Shown in pieces: positions 1 through 10,404 of a stretch of DNA of 50,784 bases; within the stretch, counting starts at the first letter, position 1; each line of letters opens with the position of its first letter. Source of the stretch: Gnetum montanum (lineage: Eukaryota; Streptophyta; Gnetopsida; Gnetales; Gnetaceae); NCBI GenBank assembly GCA_015680685.1, contig MNCI01005294.1, positions 543,408 through 594,191 on the forward strand, written 5' to 3'. The position numbers were made by a program, and so were the translations under genes. The notes below the pieces were generated by a model, which had not been told where the DNA came from, did no database searches, and worked only from the letters and a program-made list of their open reading frames with translations.

Positions 1-426
1 CGGGGGGAATTTTTGAATTTTTTCTCTGCGACTTGCGATTGCGTGACCCTTGCTTTTTCACCTATATCTCATGCGCTGGTACTCTGATTTTAATTCCGTT
101 TGAACCTTCTTGAACCCGGAGTGTTTAGTTTAGTCGTGGGGGAGAGAAATTTGTCAAAAAGTGCCTAAATTTTTTGAAATTTGTCATTGCCCAAAGGACA
201 TCAATTAGGGTAATTAACACTAACACTTAGACAAATTGTGCCAAAAATCATATGACCTTAAGTATACTGGGAGATTAAAATGAAAATCCACCTAAGTCAT
301 AGGACCCATTATCATAATTTTTGGGCATGATCACACAATAACATAAGATCTTCAATTAAAGGCATGTAGTAAGGTAAAACTTGAATTTAAAAACAACCTT
401 ACTAACGTTGACCCATGTGATTGCAG
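1..426 (+). other. Pol-to-3' ORF spacer, possible intron
   Basis: No coding sequence is recognised. At 135-147 there is a purine-rich site, CGTGGGGGAGAG, which matches the sites just after integrase in elements E1 (13836-13848) and E2 (36377-36390). This suggests that pol ends just left of the window. The stretch ends at 416-426 with TGTGATTGCAG directly before an ATG, which reads like a 3' splice site. I infer that this is the spacer or intron between pol and the 3' ORF of a Gypsy element entering from the left edge. No donor site can be assigned. Confidence 0.45.
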
Positions 427-3216
427 ATGGCCCCGAAATGTTCACAGCGGAAGAGTCCTACCTAAGGTGGAGCGAAACAACCTAGGAGAGGTAGAAGGCA
501 AGGCCCTACCAGACAACATAATGAACAAGAGGTGCACTCATTCAGTATCCATCAAGAAGAACCTCCTACCAGACGATCCGGGTAGGCAGAAGGAGGAGTT
601 GCTGCTACGCCTAAACCGAGACAACAACTCGCGTTGCCCCTAGAATGTGTTCAGGCTATTCATACGAAGTCCACAATTGCTTCAGTGATTGTGGAACTTA
701 ACTTTGAATCTTTCGCAGAGTTCGCTCCTGAGGTTGTTAGGGATCATCTTAAAGGATCTCCCTTATGGCCTGTCCTCTCTGAAAATGGTGCCTGGTACTT
801 AGGTGAAATGTACCTATTCTGGCACAATAAGGAGCAAGGCACCACAGTCAACATCGGTGGTGTGATAGTAGATTTTTCTGCACAGGCAATTTCGAAAGTG
901 TTAAACCTTCCGAATTCAGGCCCCCATGTTGCTTGGTTATCCACCCAATCAGACCCTGATGTGCAAAAGGATTGGCTAGAGAAGGCTTATGGCAGAGATA
1001 AAGCTTTTGGTGAGCTAACGACGGAAGAGCGGGTTGATTTTAAAATCGAAACCTATCACCTCTTCCCCACAAAATGTTTGAAAATAATATCAACGTACGT
1101 GGCAAGAGGATGTGCAGTGTTGATGGGAAAGGTTAACGCTAACCTTCCCCATCTATATTTGATGGAGATCCTAAGGTGATTCAAAGAACAAAAGTCAAGG
1201 AAAATGGCAGTCCCTTTTCCCTGCCTTATCAGAAAACTGTGCTGACAGGCTGGTATTCGGGGATATACAAATGACGTCCTTCAAAAGACCCAAAATGCTT
1301 CTTATGTTGAATTATTAAAGGCACAAGCTCCAAGAAAGAGCACTGGCGAAGAGCTGGGACCAGATGAAGAAGATGAAGAACAGATGGCTGGATCCCCTGC
1401 AACTCAACTTGCAGGACCTAGTCAACATCCAGCCACAGGTCCTAGCCAACAACAAGAAGTAGGACCCAACACGGGCCAGGATCAACTTTCACCGTAAGAC
1501 TACTGACTGTTGATGAGCCATCTTAGGGCCATTGCTGAGACGGTTAGTTGGGGAAGTCGTGATGACGTAAACCTCTTCCACGTCATCGATGATGCCAATC
1601 AACCTACGATTTCAGTAGATCGCATACGGGGTGAGTTATCAATGCAAATAGGAGGAGGGGAAAGCAGATGGTCACAACAGATCTCTGGACACGCGACATA
1701 TTTTCAAGTGCAGTTAGAGACTGGTGAAGGGGCCACTGTGGTGGTCATGCAACACTAGGATGCCACGGGAGCTGCTGAAGAGGTCGCTGACCACATCAAA
1801 GAGTCTTTCAATGTACCTATTGTGCCACCAGTAGATCTTTCAGGAGCATAGGATGCTCAAACTATTGCCAGAACCTCAATGACTCCTGTAGAACATGAGG
1901 ATGTATTGGACAGATTGCTTCAAACAGGACAAGTTTTGATGTCCCTGTTTGACATCCCCCAGGATGTAACGGTAATTTAATCAGACCTCATTTTCAAAAA
2001 GGGGAAGCTGATCCTATCCAAAGTAAGGGTAGAGCATGCTGAAGATGAAGTGCAGAAACTACAAGAGCAACTCATAGCCTTACAAGCAGCACAGCAGGAT
2101 CCTTTGCGATTGGTTCCCGCAGACCAGCTAGACAATTTTAGAATCGAGCAACTAACAAAACTAATTACAGAAAATAAGAAGGTGGTAGAAGAAAAGGAGA
2201 CAGCCACTTGGGATGCCTCCGCAACTCAAGGGCAAACTCATGCACATATTAAGGCACTCAAGGCCTTACAAGAAGAGAATAAGTAGTTGGTTGCAGATAA
2301 TCTTCGGTTAACTTCTGTGGAGAAACAAAAGAATGTTCTCGATGAACACTTTCATCAGCTACGAGAACAATTTATTCGGGTTAACCAAGATGTAAGCTAT
2401 TTAGCCAGAGAAAATCGAACCCTCTCAATGGAGGAGGTATGCGCTATTGGACAAAAATTAGCCATCAAAATTAGCGTGTGGCAGAATGAGGCTAAACGAC
2501 ATGAGAAGTTGAAGGAGCATTTCTGTGATCAGGTGGGGATGTAAAAACAAATCCTAGAGAAGGAGATCCATATGGCCAAAGCTCAAATCAACAACATCAG
2601 TGCCCAGCACACTGATTGGGGGGCCATATTGGACACTTATGCCTACACCCACCAAGCGGAGATTAAGAACCGAGACCTGCAGATTCAAGACTTGACTGAA
2701 TACATGGAATTGGCAAACCTTCGATATGCCAACTTGGCCATGTTAATAGCAGGACGCTCGAGGAAAGAGCTTGAGTAGTAGGTAGCTTCCACCCATATCA
2801 AATATGAAGTAGAATTTGCAGAGCGAAAGAAGTTGGCTGAAAAACTAGATGTCGCAAATTCCGAACTCACGGTGGTAAAAGAAAGCTACCAAGGATAGAA
2901 AGATGTGGCAACCAACTTGGCTCAATGGCTAATAGAAATTCACAAATACAAAGAAAAAGCTAGAGCCTATGAAGAGGAATGACGGGTGTTTGCGGCATGG
3001 TATGTCAAGGCTAATCAAATGTTTCCGCAACTACCCTGTCCATGGGAAGTGCCGACTCCATCAAACATAGGAGCATTAGCATGGATGGCACAAGACCCTT
3101 GGACTGAAGAGGAGAAGCTCTAGGCTATTCTTTAGCATTGTCAACCTTCAAAGCTTGGAGCATGTGACAAAGGGAAAGCACCCATGGAGGAGCCACCGCC
3201 ACCAGGAACTACATGA
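427..3216 (+). pseudogene. Extra 3' ORF of a Gypsy element (plant transposon-type domain plus coiled coil)
   Basis: One reading frame of about 930 codons runs from ATG 427 to TGA 3214-3216 with no frameshift, but it is cut by more than a dozen stops (463, 583, 1177, 1756, 1849, 1978, 2284, 2542 and others). The N-terminus is basic (MAPKCSQRKSP). Codons from 634 to about 1290 resemble the 'putative plant transposon protein' family (PF20167 type): ELNFESFAEF, then GVIVDFSAQAISKVLNLP, then a helical block ending FPCLIRKLC. A Pro/Gln-rich linker follows, then about 380 codons of predicted coiled coil (LQEQLIALQAAQQ, DLTEYMELANLRYANLAML). The C-terminus is EEPPPPGTT. It lies just before a polypurine tract and LTR, the place where Athila-type elements carry an env-like ORF. 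Its function is unknown. A diverged copy lies at 47349-50158 on the other strand. Confidence 0.75.
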
Positions 3217-3387
3217 GTTCCACATTTTTGTAGTTGTAGTATTTTTTCTTTGTGTTGTGTCTTCCCACACTGCGGCATTAGTCCATTTCTTTTTCTAGTT
3301 AATAATCCCATACCTATCCACTATGTAATCACTGAAGCTTGTTCTCCTTGTAACTCAAGGATGAGTTTTTATTCAGTTGTGGGAGTA
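3217..3387 (+). other. 3' untranslated spacer with polypurine tract
   Basis: This non-coding stretch lies between the stop of the 3' ORF and the LTR. It ends in the purine-rich TGTGGGAGTA at 3378-3387, directly before the LTR's TGATGAG. The match to the tract of E1 (15771-15778) supports it as the plus-strand primer site. Confidence 0.7.
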
Positions 3388-4359
3388 TGATGAGACATGG
3401 TTTACACAGGCCGCGATATTGCATACGCGATATCGCAGCCGACGCGATATCGCATCTTTCCCTACGATATCGCGTACGCAATATCACAGTCTGCCGCCAT
3501 ATCTATAAATAAGACACAGATCTCCCTTGTTCGGGATCCCAGTTTTAGAGTAGCGAAGCTCTAGCAGTTTGATCCTTCCAAAGTTAGAATTTTTCCCGTG
3601 TCTGCCCACAGTGTGGTGAATGTAATTGTACGGTGTCTTTATTCGAGTGTGCCATACTTGGGCAAGTACATGATCAGCAATAAATATTGAGATTACTTCA
3701 TGATTGTAGCATTTACTTAGTTTATTTATTTAATGTTATTTATTACTTTCATAGCGCGGTGTGAGTACAACTTGATTACGAGCGTCTACGGATGTGTATG
3801 GCTAGTCAAGGAATCGGTTACTCATCGCGATTAGTCTCTCACCCTTAAACTCCTAGAAGCGGAATGAGTATGACTTGATTACAAGCATTTAAGTGTGACT
3901 ACTTGGTAGCCTAGTGGTGTAGCTAGGATCTACGCTTGGTCAGTGGCGTATTTTGGGATCTATGCTTGGTAATCCTAGTGGCGTACCTAGGCCTATGCTT
4001 GGTAGTCCCAGTGGTAGTCATGCACGAAGTCCAAGATGTGTACGGTTGATCAAGGAATCGGTTGCTCGTCACACTTAGGCTAGATTAGATTTTCTTACCC
4101 TTTTCCTCCTAGTTTAGTTTAGTTAATATTATTTTCCATTGCCTTCAGGAGTAGCGTAGATTAGGAAACACATCATACACCTCATCTAGACTAAACCATA
4201 CGTGACATATGCAAAACTAATCTAGGTGGGAAGACAGCGAACTGCAACCTAAGGCTAACTATCTAGGTGCCACAACTAGTCCATTTGCGGAGTTCGACCG
4301 GATCGCGCGTGTGACGCTCGTTTCGTATGGTTGAGTGTAGGGATACCTCACCACTCATA
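3388..4359 (+). repeat. 3' LTR of the left-edge Gypsy element
   Basis: The LTR begins TGATGAGACATGG after the polypurine tract and ends near CACTCATA, a decayed form of CTCATCA. It shares landmarks in order with the E1 and E2 LTRs: a TATA box, CCAAAGTTAGAAT, TCTTTATTCGAG, and a 3' end of GGTTGAGTGTAGGGATACCT. It keeps more CpG than the other LTRs, so it may be younger. It has three direct subrepeats of about 30-35 bp starting at 3911, 3941 and 3974, and a near-duplicate block containing AAGGAATCGGTT (about 3809 and 4053). The exact 3' end is uncertain by a few bases. Confidence 0.8.
3412..3510 (+). promoter_or_regulatory. LTR U3 motif cluster and TATA box
   Basis: About 75 bp hold five copies of the palindrome CGATATCG or near-forms (GCGATATTGC, GCGATATCGC twice, ACGATATCGCG, GCAATATCAC). 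A TATA box, TATAAAT, lies at 3504-3510. The spacing suits an LTR promoter with upstream protein-binding sites. The binding factor is not known. Confidence 0.6.
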
Positions 4360-4996
4360 AGAGGTGTATGATGTAATGCTTTAATGCTACTCCTACTATG
4401 GAACAGTATTAAAGAGTTGATTAACTAAAGGTATGAAATAAATGCTACATTTAACCTAAGGCAATGAGTATCCAAACCTGATTATTCGTATGCACATTGG
4501 GCTTCACATAGTTGCCACTGGGAATACCAAACACTAATCGTTACTAGGTTACTAGACAATACGCTTATGTGTTCACAATTGGTCATACTCATTCAACTTA
4601 ATGACAAGGAACATAGATAACATTAATTGGAAAAAATAATAAATAAATACATTGAAATTTTAATTTAAGAAAATCACAAATGCAAAGTGGATGCTGCAAT
4701 GATGTAAATGATCTCGATCTTTATTGCCAAACATGTAATGTTCCCAAGTGCATTGCACTCATATAAAGATACCATGCAACCATAATCATCACATTGTGGG
4801 CATACAGTGGAACTAAAATTGGAAAACTTCTAAATGACTCTGTCTATCTCTATCTCTACCTATCTCCCCTATGTGATATTTATAGGCGAGTATGGAAGAA
4901 ACAACATTGGATATTCGACATCACTTACTGACCACGATATCGGATCCACGATATTAGGGCCCCGATATCACTTCTGACATGGGTGATAACTCATTA
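4360..4996 (-). repeat. Inverted LTR fragment of the TGATGAG family
   Basis: The reverse complement begins TAATGAGTTATCACCC at 4996, has ATATCG-type U3 motifs, a TATA box (TATAAATA, plus-strand 4877-4884), and later the block GTAACCTAGTAACGATTAGT that is found in the E1 and E2 LTRs. Its own 3' end is missing or too decayed to see. It abuts the left-edge LTR head-on and, on the other side, a TGTCACA-type LTR fragment. It may be what truncated that LTR. Confidence 0.65.
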
Positions 4997-5069
4997 GTCT
5001 TCTTACACATAATGTCTAATATAATGTATATTTGATGTTTGCCATGATATCCAAGGATAGGATATCACA
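4997..5069 (+). repeat. 3' end of a TGTCACA-family LTR (truncated 5' LTR)
   Basis: About 73 bp match the 3' ends of the LTR at 18285-18861 and the solo LTR at 25360-25929: CTTCTTACACATAATG, then TATATTTGATGTTTGCCATGA, closing with GATATCACA (GATGTCACA in the others). The U3 part is absent. A primer-site-like sequence follows at once, so this is read as the 5' LTR of the outer element that ends at 18861. Confidence 0.7.
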
Positions 5070-5071
5070 AT

Positions 5072-5082
5072 TGGTATTGGAG
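5072..5082 (+). other. Primer binding site, tRNA-iMet-like
   Basis: TGGTATTGGAG starts two bases after the LTR end. It agrees with the usual plant initiator-Met primer site TGGTATCAGAG at 9 of 11 positions. Position and sequence together make it a plausible decayed primer site of the outer element. Confidence 0.6.
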
Positions 5083-6635
5083 AAAACCACAACCCAAAGG
5101 CCATTTAGAATCATGGGCCAACTACAACATGAATCTGATGATGAATCATAAAGGTATGACATAAGGAAAATCATGGATATCATTAATCGATGAAGATCTG
5201 ACTACACCTCATCAAGATTCATCAATGGTAAGAGATGTTGGTAAGACAAGGATGCACTAGTCTAGGTAACCCTTACTGATCTTAATATTATAAATATTAA
5301 TTGAGGTCATTGTTAAGTTTCTCTCAAAAAAGTTAGTAACCATGACTTGAATTGATCTTGTTTTGTTGAAACTCATTATCCTAAGCAACTTAGAGTCATT
5401 TATAAGTCATCATGTCTTCCATATATCAACCTAGTAATGTTATTTTGGTAGCATAAGCTATTTGGACCTTTTAAATGTTGAAAAATTCAACATCATTTTT
5501 GAACCCTTGAACTATGTCTAGTGCATAGTGCTCTTTGAGATGATTCCAATGGTTCAAATTTCGTCTTGATCAAACTTACAATTTTGGAGATATTGTGGTT
5601 TTAAGTTTCTCATTATGTGTGAATTAAATAATATTAAATTTTAAAATTATTAAATTATTATTTTAAAAAATTGTCAAAATTTCTGGTGTTGGGAATCAAC
5701 TCAAAATTGTCATTTACTGATATCAAACCTCTACCCTGTCATTGGTAACCACCACGCAAACTATCGAGGCAAGGTGTAATTAAATAATAATAAAAAATTT
5801 AAAATAATTAATTTTTAAGCATAAGGTTTTGGGTTCAAATCCCAACCCCCCTTAAAAAAACTAATATAATAATAATATATTAATTAAAAAAAATGTCAGG
5901 CAATGTTGGCTTGCAAAGGTTGTGCAATCCTAGAAGGAGCCACACAGGCCTTGCAATGAATGGAAGTTTTAGTAGCATTAGAGATAAGAATTTCAAAATT
6001 AAGTGCACTTGCTTTGGAGTAGAACTGGGATGGGTGATCTCTTGGGATGTCTCATTTTTCATGCCAAAATTTTTTGAACCCCAGAAACCATAACCTTTGA
6101 TTTTAGAAGTCTTTTTTGGTGAACGAATTCAACCTGTTGGACATAATGGTGAAGTCAAATTTGTCCCAAGGAACCTCAAAAATTAGTTTTTACCCCTTGC
6201 CTGAGATATTCTTTCAAACCCTCAAAAGTTTAATTTTAGCATAACTCAAGCATATAATGTCCCTTTTCAACACATGAATAGTCATTTCCAACATTTTTCA
6301 CCCTTTGGAACTCAATGGTGAGGTCATATTTATCATCCAAGTAGCTAATAATTCAATGATATTATGGAAGTGTGCCTTAAAAGTTGACAACATAATGATA
6401 ACTAATCATTCCTTGTTGGGAAAATAACCTTTGCAGATAGCCTTAAGATCACTATGACATGTCATTAGTTACAGTATTGGAGTCAGTGTCTTAAGGGGGG
6501 TAGAAAGGCTATTAAAATTTAGATAATGTAGTTAATGTTATTGAAATTAGATAATGTAGATAAGCTAGTTGAGGAATGTATTAGTATCAGTTGATGAAAT
6601 AGAATGGTCTTCAAGATATATATCAATTCATCTTA
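5083..6635 (+). other. Interior of the outer LTR element, no gene recognised
   Basis: This is AT-rich sequence without a convincing ORF; the short frames (for example 5893-6093) match nothing I know. It holds a tRNA-like T-arm at 5829-5845 and a purine run, AAGGGGGGTAGAAAGG, at about 6493. I read it as the 5' half of the outer non-autonomous element, continuing at 16644 beyond the inserted E1. Confidence 0.45.
5829..5845 (+). other. tRNA-like T-arm / B-box motif
   Basis: TTGGG-TTCAAAT-CCCAA forms a perfect 5-bp stem with a 7-base loop and contains a pol III B-box-like GGTTCAAATCC. An A-rich run follows. No convincing A-box or full cloverleaf is visible upstream. It may be the remnant of a tRNA-derived SINE. 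Confidence 0.3.
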
Positions 6636-6640
6636 CAATC

Positions 6641-7496
6641 TGATGAGTCACCAAATAAGTGATTCAATATTAGACCCTCAATATTGGATACACAATATCG
6701 GATCAGCCAAGCGACATCGAATCCCCAACATCGGACACACGATGTTAGAGCCTATCTCATTGTTTATAAATAAGGGATAAGGACGCTTGGTTTTGGATAG
6801 TATTTTTCAGTCCTTTAGCCAAACTCTTGCAGTTTTTCTCTTCCAAAGTTAAAATTATTTCTAAGTGCCTGTAGTAGGTGTCATAGAGTGAACAAGTCTT
6901 TATTCGAGAATTGTGTACTTGAGCACACCTTGTGTCTGGAAATAAAGATGAACTTTGTGATAAACCTTGCAACATTTAGAATAACTTAACTATTTAATGT
7001 TATTTACTATTATATGATCCTCTCATTAGTTAATCAATGTTATTTCTATAGAATTATTAATTATCAACAAATTAGCACACTCAGCATGACCACTTTGAGC
7101 ATGCGTGGAACACTTGGTAACCCAATAACAACTAGCGTTTGGTAATCCCAGTAGTGTTACATTGATTCAGGATGTGTCTAGAGAGTGGGAACGAATGCTA
7201 GTGTTAGAATTCGATTAACATTAGAGTTACAAAGCCCCATTAGTTAACTAAATATTTTCATTTCACACATATAGGAGACCAAGATAGAAAATATAAAGAA
7301 CATAAAAAAATCATATACCTCGAGTTTACTTAACCATACAATTGTGCCTTACGAGTAAGATTGGGAAGAAAATGACTACATAACTCATTCTTGTTCTATG
7401 TAGGTGCATGAGCACTTAATCCTTGGAGTTCAACTTGATCATGTGTGAATGCTTGTATTTGTATGATTGGACGTAGGGGTACCTTATCGCTCATCA
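6641..7496 (+). repeat. E1 left LTR
   Basis: 856 bp, beginning TGATGAGTCACC and ending GCTCATCA. The U3 has a run of ATATCG-like motifs (CAATATCGG, ACATCGAA, ACATCGGA), then TATAAATAAG at 6765. It is followed by the primer site. Confidence 0.92.
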
Positions 7497-7497
7497 T

Positions 7498-7515
7498 TGG
7501 TGCCATTGCTGGAGA
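7498..7515 (+). other. E1 primer binding site, tRNA-Asp
   Basis: TGGTGCCATTGCTGGAGA matches the 3' end of plant tRNA-Asp(GUC), whose complement is TGGCGCCGTTGCCGGGGA. All four differences are transitions, and three of them hit CpG positions. It starts one base after the LTR. Confidence 0.8.
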
Positions 7516-7632
7516 TTTTGTTGTTTGTGCGCTGATTAGAACTTAGAAAATCTTTCCATTGTTGGAAAGAACCCTTAAGGTTAACTATCCTACAATCATT
7601 GAAAAAGGATACTACACACTAAGTAATCAATC

Positions 7633-10395
7633 ATGTCTCCTTCTTCTTATAAGAGTGCTTCACTGACTAGGTCTGATACCATGAACAATCAGAGATGGGA
7701 TGCACAAGATGATTCACTAGTGCCCCAATAGTTTTGCATGGTATACGCTCATCTTGATGAGTATGTACTAGACTTTACCTTTATCCTCCGCTAGGATGAA
7801 CAGTTGTGATGGCGTGATTTAGAAGGTAACATAGTGTTACCTCCTGATTACTTAATCTTAGGCATGCTTCTTTGTGCTCTCACACAAATTGGTATGCAAC
7901 ACTTACAATCAGAGTACGTTGCTCGTGAATAATATTTGAGAGATTATCTACCCATAGAGGCATAATGCTTGAGGGATCTACAATAGGAGAGACATTACAA
8001 ATCCATGAAGGGGAAGTGGTCTTAGGATATCTCATATGTCCTAAGTAAAAATGACGGTGGTGAACTTGTCTTGGGAGGTTTTCTACAAAATGATGTTCCT
8101 CTCTTTGACTTTGGTCAAGGATTTGGGTATTCGAATCTTCACTCAACTATTCATAACCCAAGTTCTAGTACTAATGGACATAAAGGGTACAAAAAAGGAA
8201 CATGAACACATGACAATGATGGACATTACGATTGTAACCGCGACCGAGGCTACGACCATCGAAGAGAAGGTGGAAGGCACCAACATGGTGCTAGTCCTCC
8301 TTCCTCTTCACCTTCATCATCTTCTTCCTCCTCTCTTTCGGGATCTAAATGAAATCATAGAGGGCAAGACCATGAGGAAAATGGTAGGAAAAATAGAAAT
8401 CACCGACAAAATAGTAGAGAAAGGGGGCAAGGTCATTCTAAAAAAACACATCATGAAAGAAGGGAGAGTAGGAAACAACATAGGCATCATAGATGCCATA
8501 GGTAGCATGATCACAATGAACCCCTACTCGCCACCTAAAGTATCTTAAATATAGCATAGGTTTTTAGGGTTCCAACAAGGCACCAAAAAGATAGTAGGAT
8601 TAAAAGACTAGACATGAATAACATCCCACAATTTGAAGGGGGATACAATGCTGATCCTCAAAACCATTTACAAGCATTCCATAATACATGTGCCTTGAAA
8701 AATATAGAAAACAAGTGGAAAAAGCTAAAGTTGTTTCCTTGGACACTGATTAAGGAAGCAGAAATCTAGTACCAATTCTTAGAACTAGAATCCATTCATT
8801 GATGGAGTACCATGTTGGATCTATTTAACGATAAGTATCAAATGTACTCTCGAGTGTTCAACCTACGCAAGCAACTCCAAGGATGGAAACAAGCAGGACA
8901 CAAACCCTTGGATGCTACCATTGGCTAATATTATTCATTATTACACCATTGCCTTGGCCATGGTTACTCACAAAAGGAACAACTATGCCATCTTGTAGAT
9001 GGGCTTAGGTACAAGATGCAAAGAACCCTGGGGACTTATGCCCAAGGAAGGCTATTTGAGCTTAGAGCCCATCAAATACAATGATTGTTGGAGTGAGTTG
9101 CCAAGGAGGAAGATGAGTTGAGGAAAAGAGAAAGTGTAGGGGAGTATAATAGAGATCCTTTCCTTTGAAAGAAGGAAGTTAGATTTTGTGAAGGTGAAGA
9201 AGAGTCACCACTTGAAGAGATGGTGAATAGAAGGACTTTGCCCATTTAAAAATTTGCATTAGAAGTATCAGCAAAGGTGGATTAAATGTGGAACTCCCTA
9301 GATGACATATTTTAAACTGTTCTAAAAATAGTAGAGGAGTCTAGAGAACAAAGTAGTGATTAAGAGAGAAGGAAAAAGAAAGAAGCTAATTATGCACATA
9401 ACAAGGGTAAGGGCAAGGTTGTCATCATTGAAGAGGTTGTGGATTCAGACATAGACAATGATGGCAGATGTGAGATTTGCCAATATGACCATCCTAAGGG
9501 ATGTTGCCCAATAGTGTTACATTTGCAATAGTCTAGGGTGTATGCACTAAACCCACGATTAAATAGATGACAAACACCTAGAAGGTTACCCTATCCTCAA
9601 GGTAACCCAAGGTAGGTCCACAAACCCTTAACATATTATCCAGGTGGAGTTCCATCACAACTGAATGAATAGTATCAATAGTGGAAACACCCACAGTCAT
9701 GGGGAATGCCACTACCATGTCAACATCACCCTTACCATCAACCTAACCCATATGGGTATTACGTTTAGCAACCGATCTCTCCATGTGACTCTACTAGTCA
9801 CGACACTCTTCAAGCTCACTACCAGACCCTTGAGTACTATAGAACTTATTCTTCTTCTAGGGTTGATGCTCCACATACATACTACCCTTCTCATCTATCT
9901 ACATTTCTTCAACCCTCAGCTCCATTACCAGCTGCTTTAACTATGCAGGGCGAGCTTCTTGTCTAGTTGCAGCAACATAATGCTACAAGGGCTATCAATC
10001 TTCAACCTACTATTGGTTCAGACAACCGATCAAAGAAGAGAACGTTCTTTAGGACCAACAGTCCAACCAAGTCCTTACAACCACAAGTGGCTAATTATCC
10101 AAACACCTCATCATCATTTGAATCTTTAGAGCTTCCTTCGAACCAAAAATTGCACTCAACGTACACTATCATGTTAACTCATGCCATCACTGATTGGATT
10201 AAAGCTAGCCATCTTCCTAGGAAATTCTCTAGTCCTAGAAGTCTTCTTATTTATTTGCAAATCACTAGAAATGAGCCTTGTAAAGATCTTTTGGATTTAG
10301 ATTCTGGTGTTAATTTGATCTCCTAAGAAATGTATAAAGCCTAGAACCTACCTTAGCTAAAGAAGAGTAACATTCATTTAGAGTTGGCCGACCAG
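7633..10395 (+). pseudogene. E1 gag-protease
   Basis: One frame is open to alignment from ATG 7633 to about 10395 with no indel, broken only by many stops. Order: an N-terminal region; an Arg/His/Ser-rich stretch (8221-8520) with a poly-Ser run; a Retrotrans_gag-like domain from 8614 (IPQFEGGYNADPQNHLQAF, KLKLFPWTLIKEAE, LRKQL); a CCHC-like knuckle at 9469-9507 (CEICQYDHPKGCC, spacing C-X2-C-X3-H-X4-C); a Gln/Pro/Tyr-rich linker; then a retropepsin-like segment with DSG at 10300 (LLDLDSGVNLIS). Most stops sit where E2 or the family has Gln, Trp or Arg. A 2-bp deletion relative to E2 near 10394 shifts the frame at the end of the protease. Gag would form the particle; the protease would cut Gag-Pol. 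Confidence 0.8.
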
Positions 10396-10404
10396 TCTAT
10401 CGCT

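Noticed and set aside
8051-8548. 165-codon open frame on + strand
   Set aside because: It is the out-of-frame reading of the Ser/Arg/His-rich part of E1 gag; the correct frame is one base away and continues into the gag domain. 30826-31089 in E2 is the same artefact.
9469-9507. Canonical CX2CX4HX4C zinc knuckle
   Set aside because: The spacing is C-X2-C-X3-H-X4-C, so only a knuckle-like motif is claimed.
9665-9940. 91-codon open frame on + strand
   Set aside because: Second-frame shadow of the Gln/Tyr/Pro-rich linker of E1 gag, with a matching shadow at 32185-32457 in E2.
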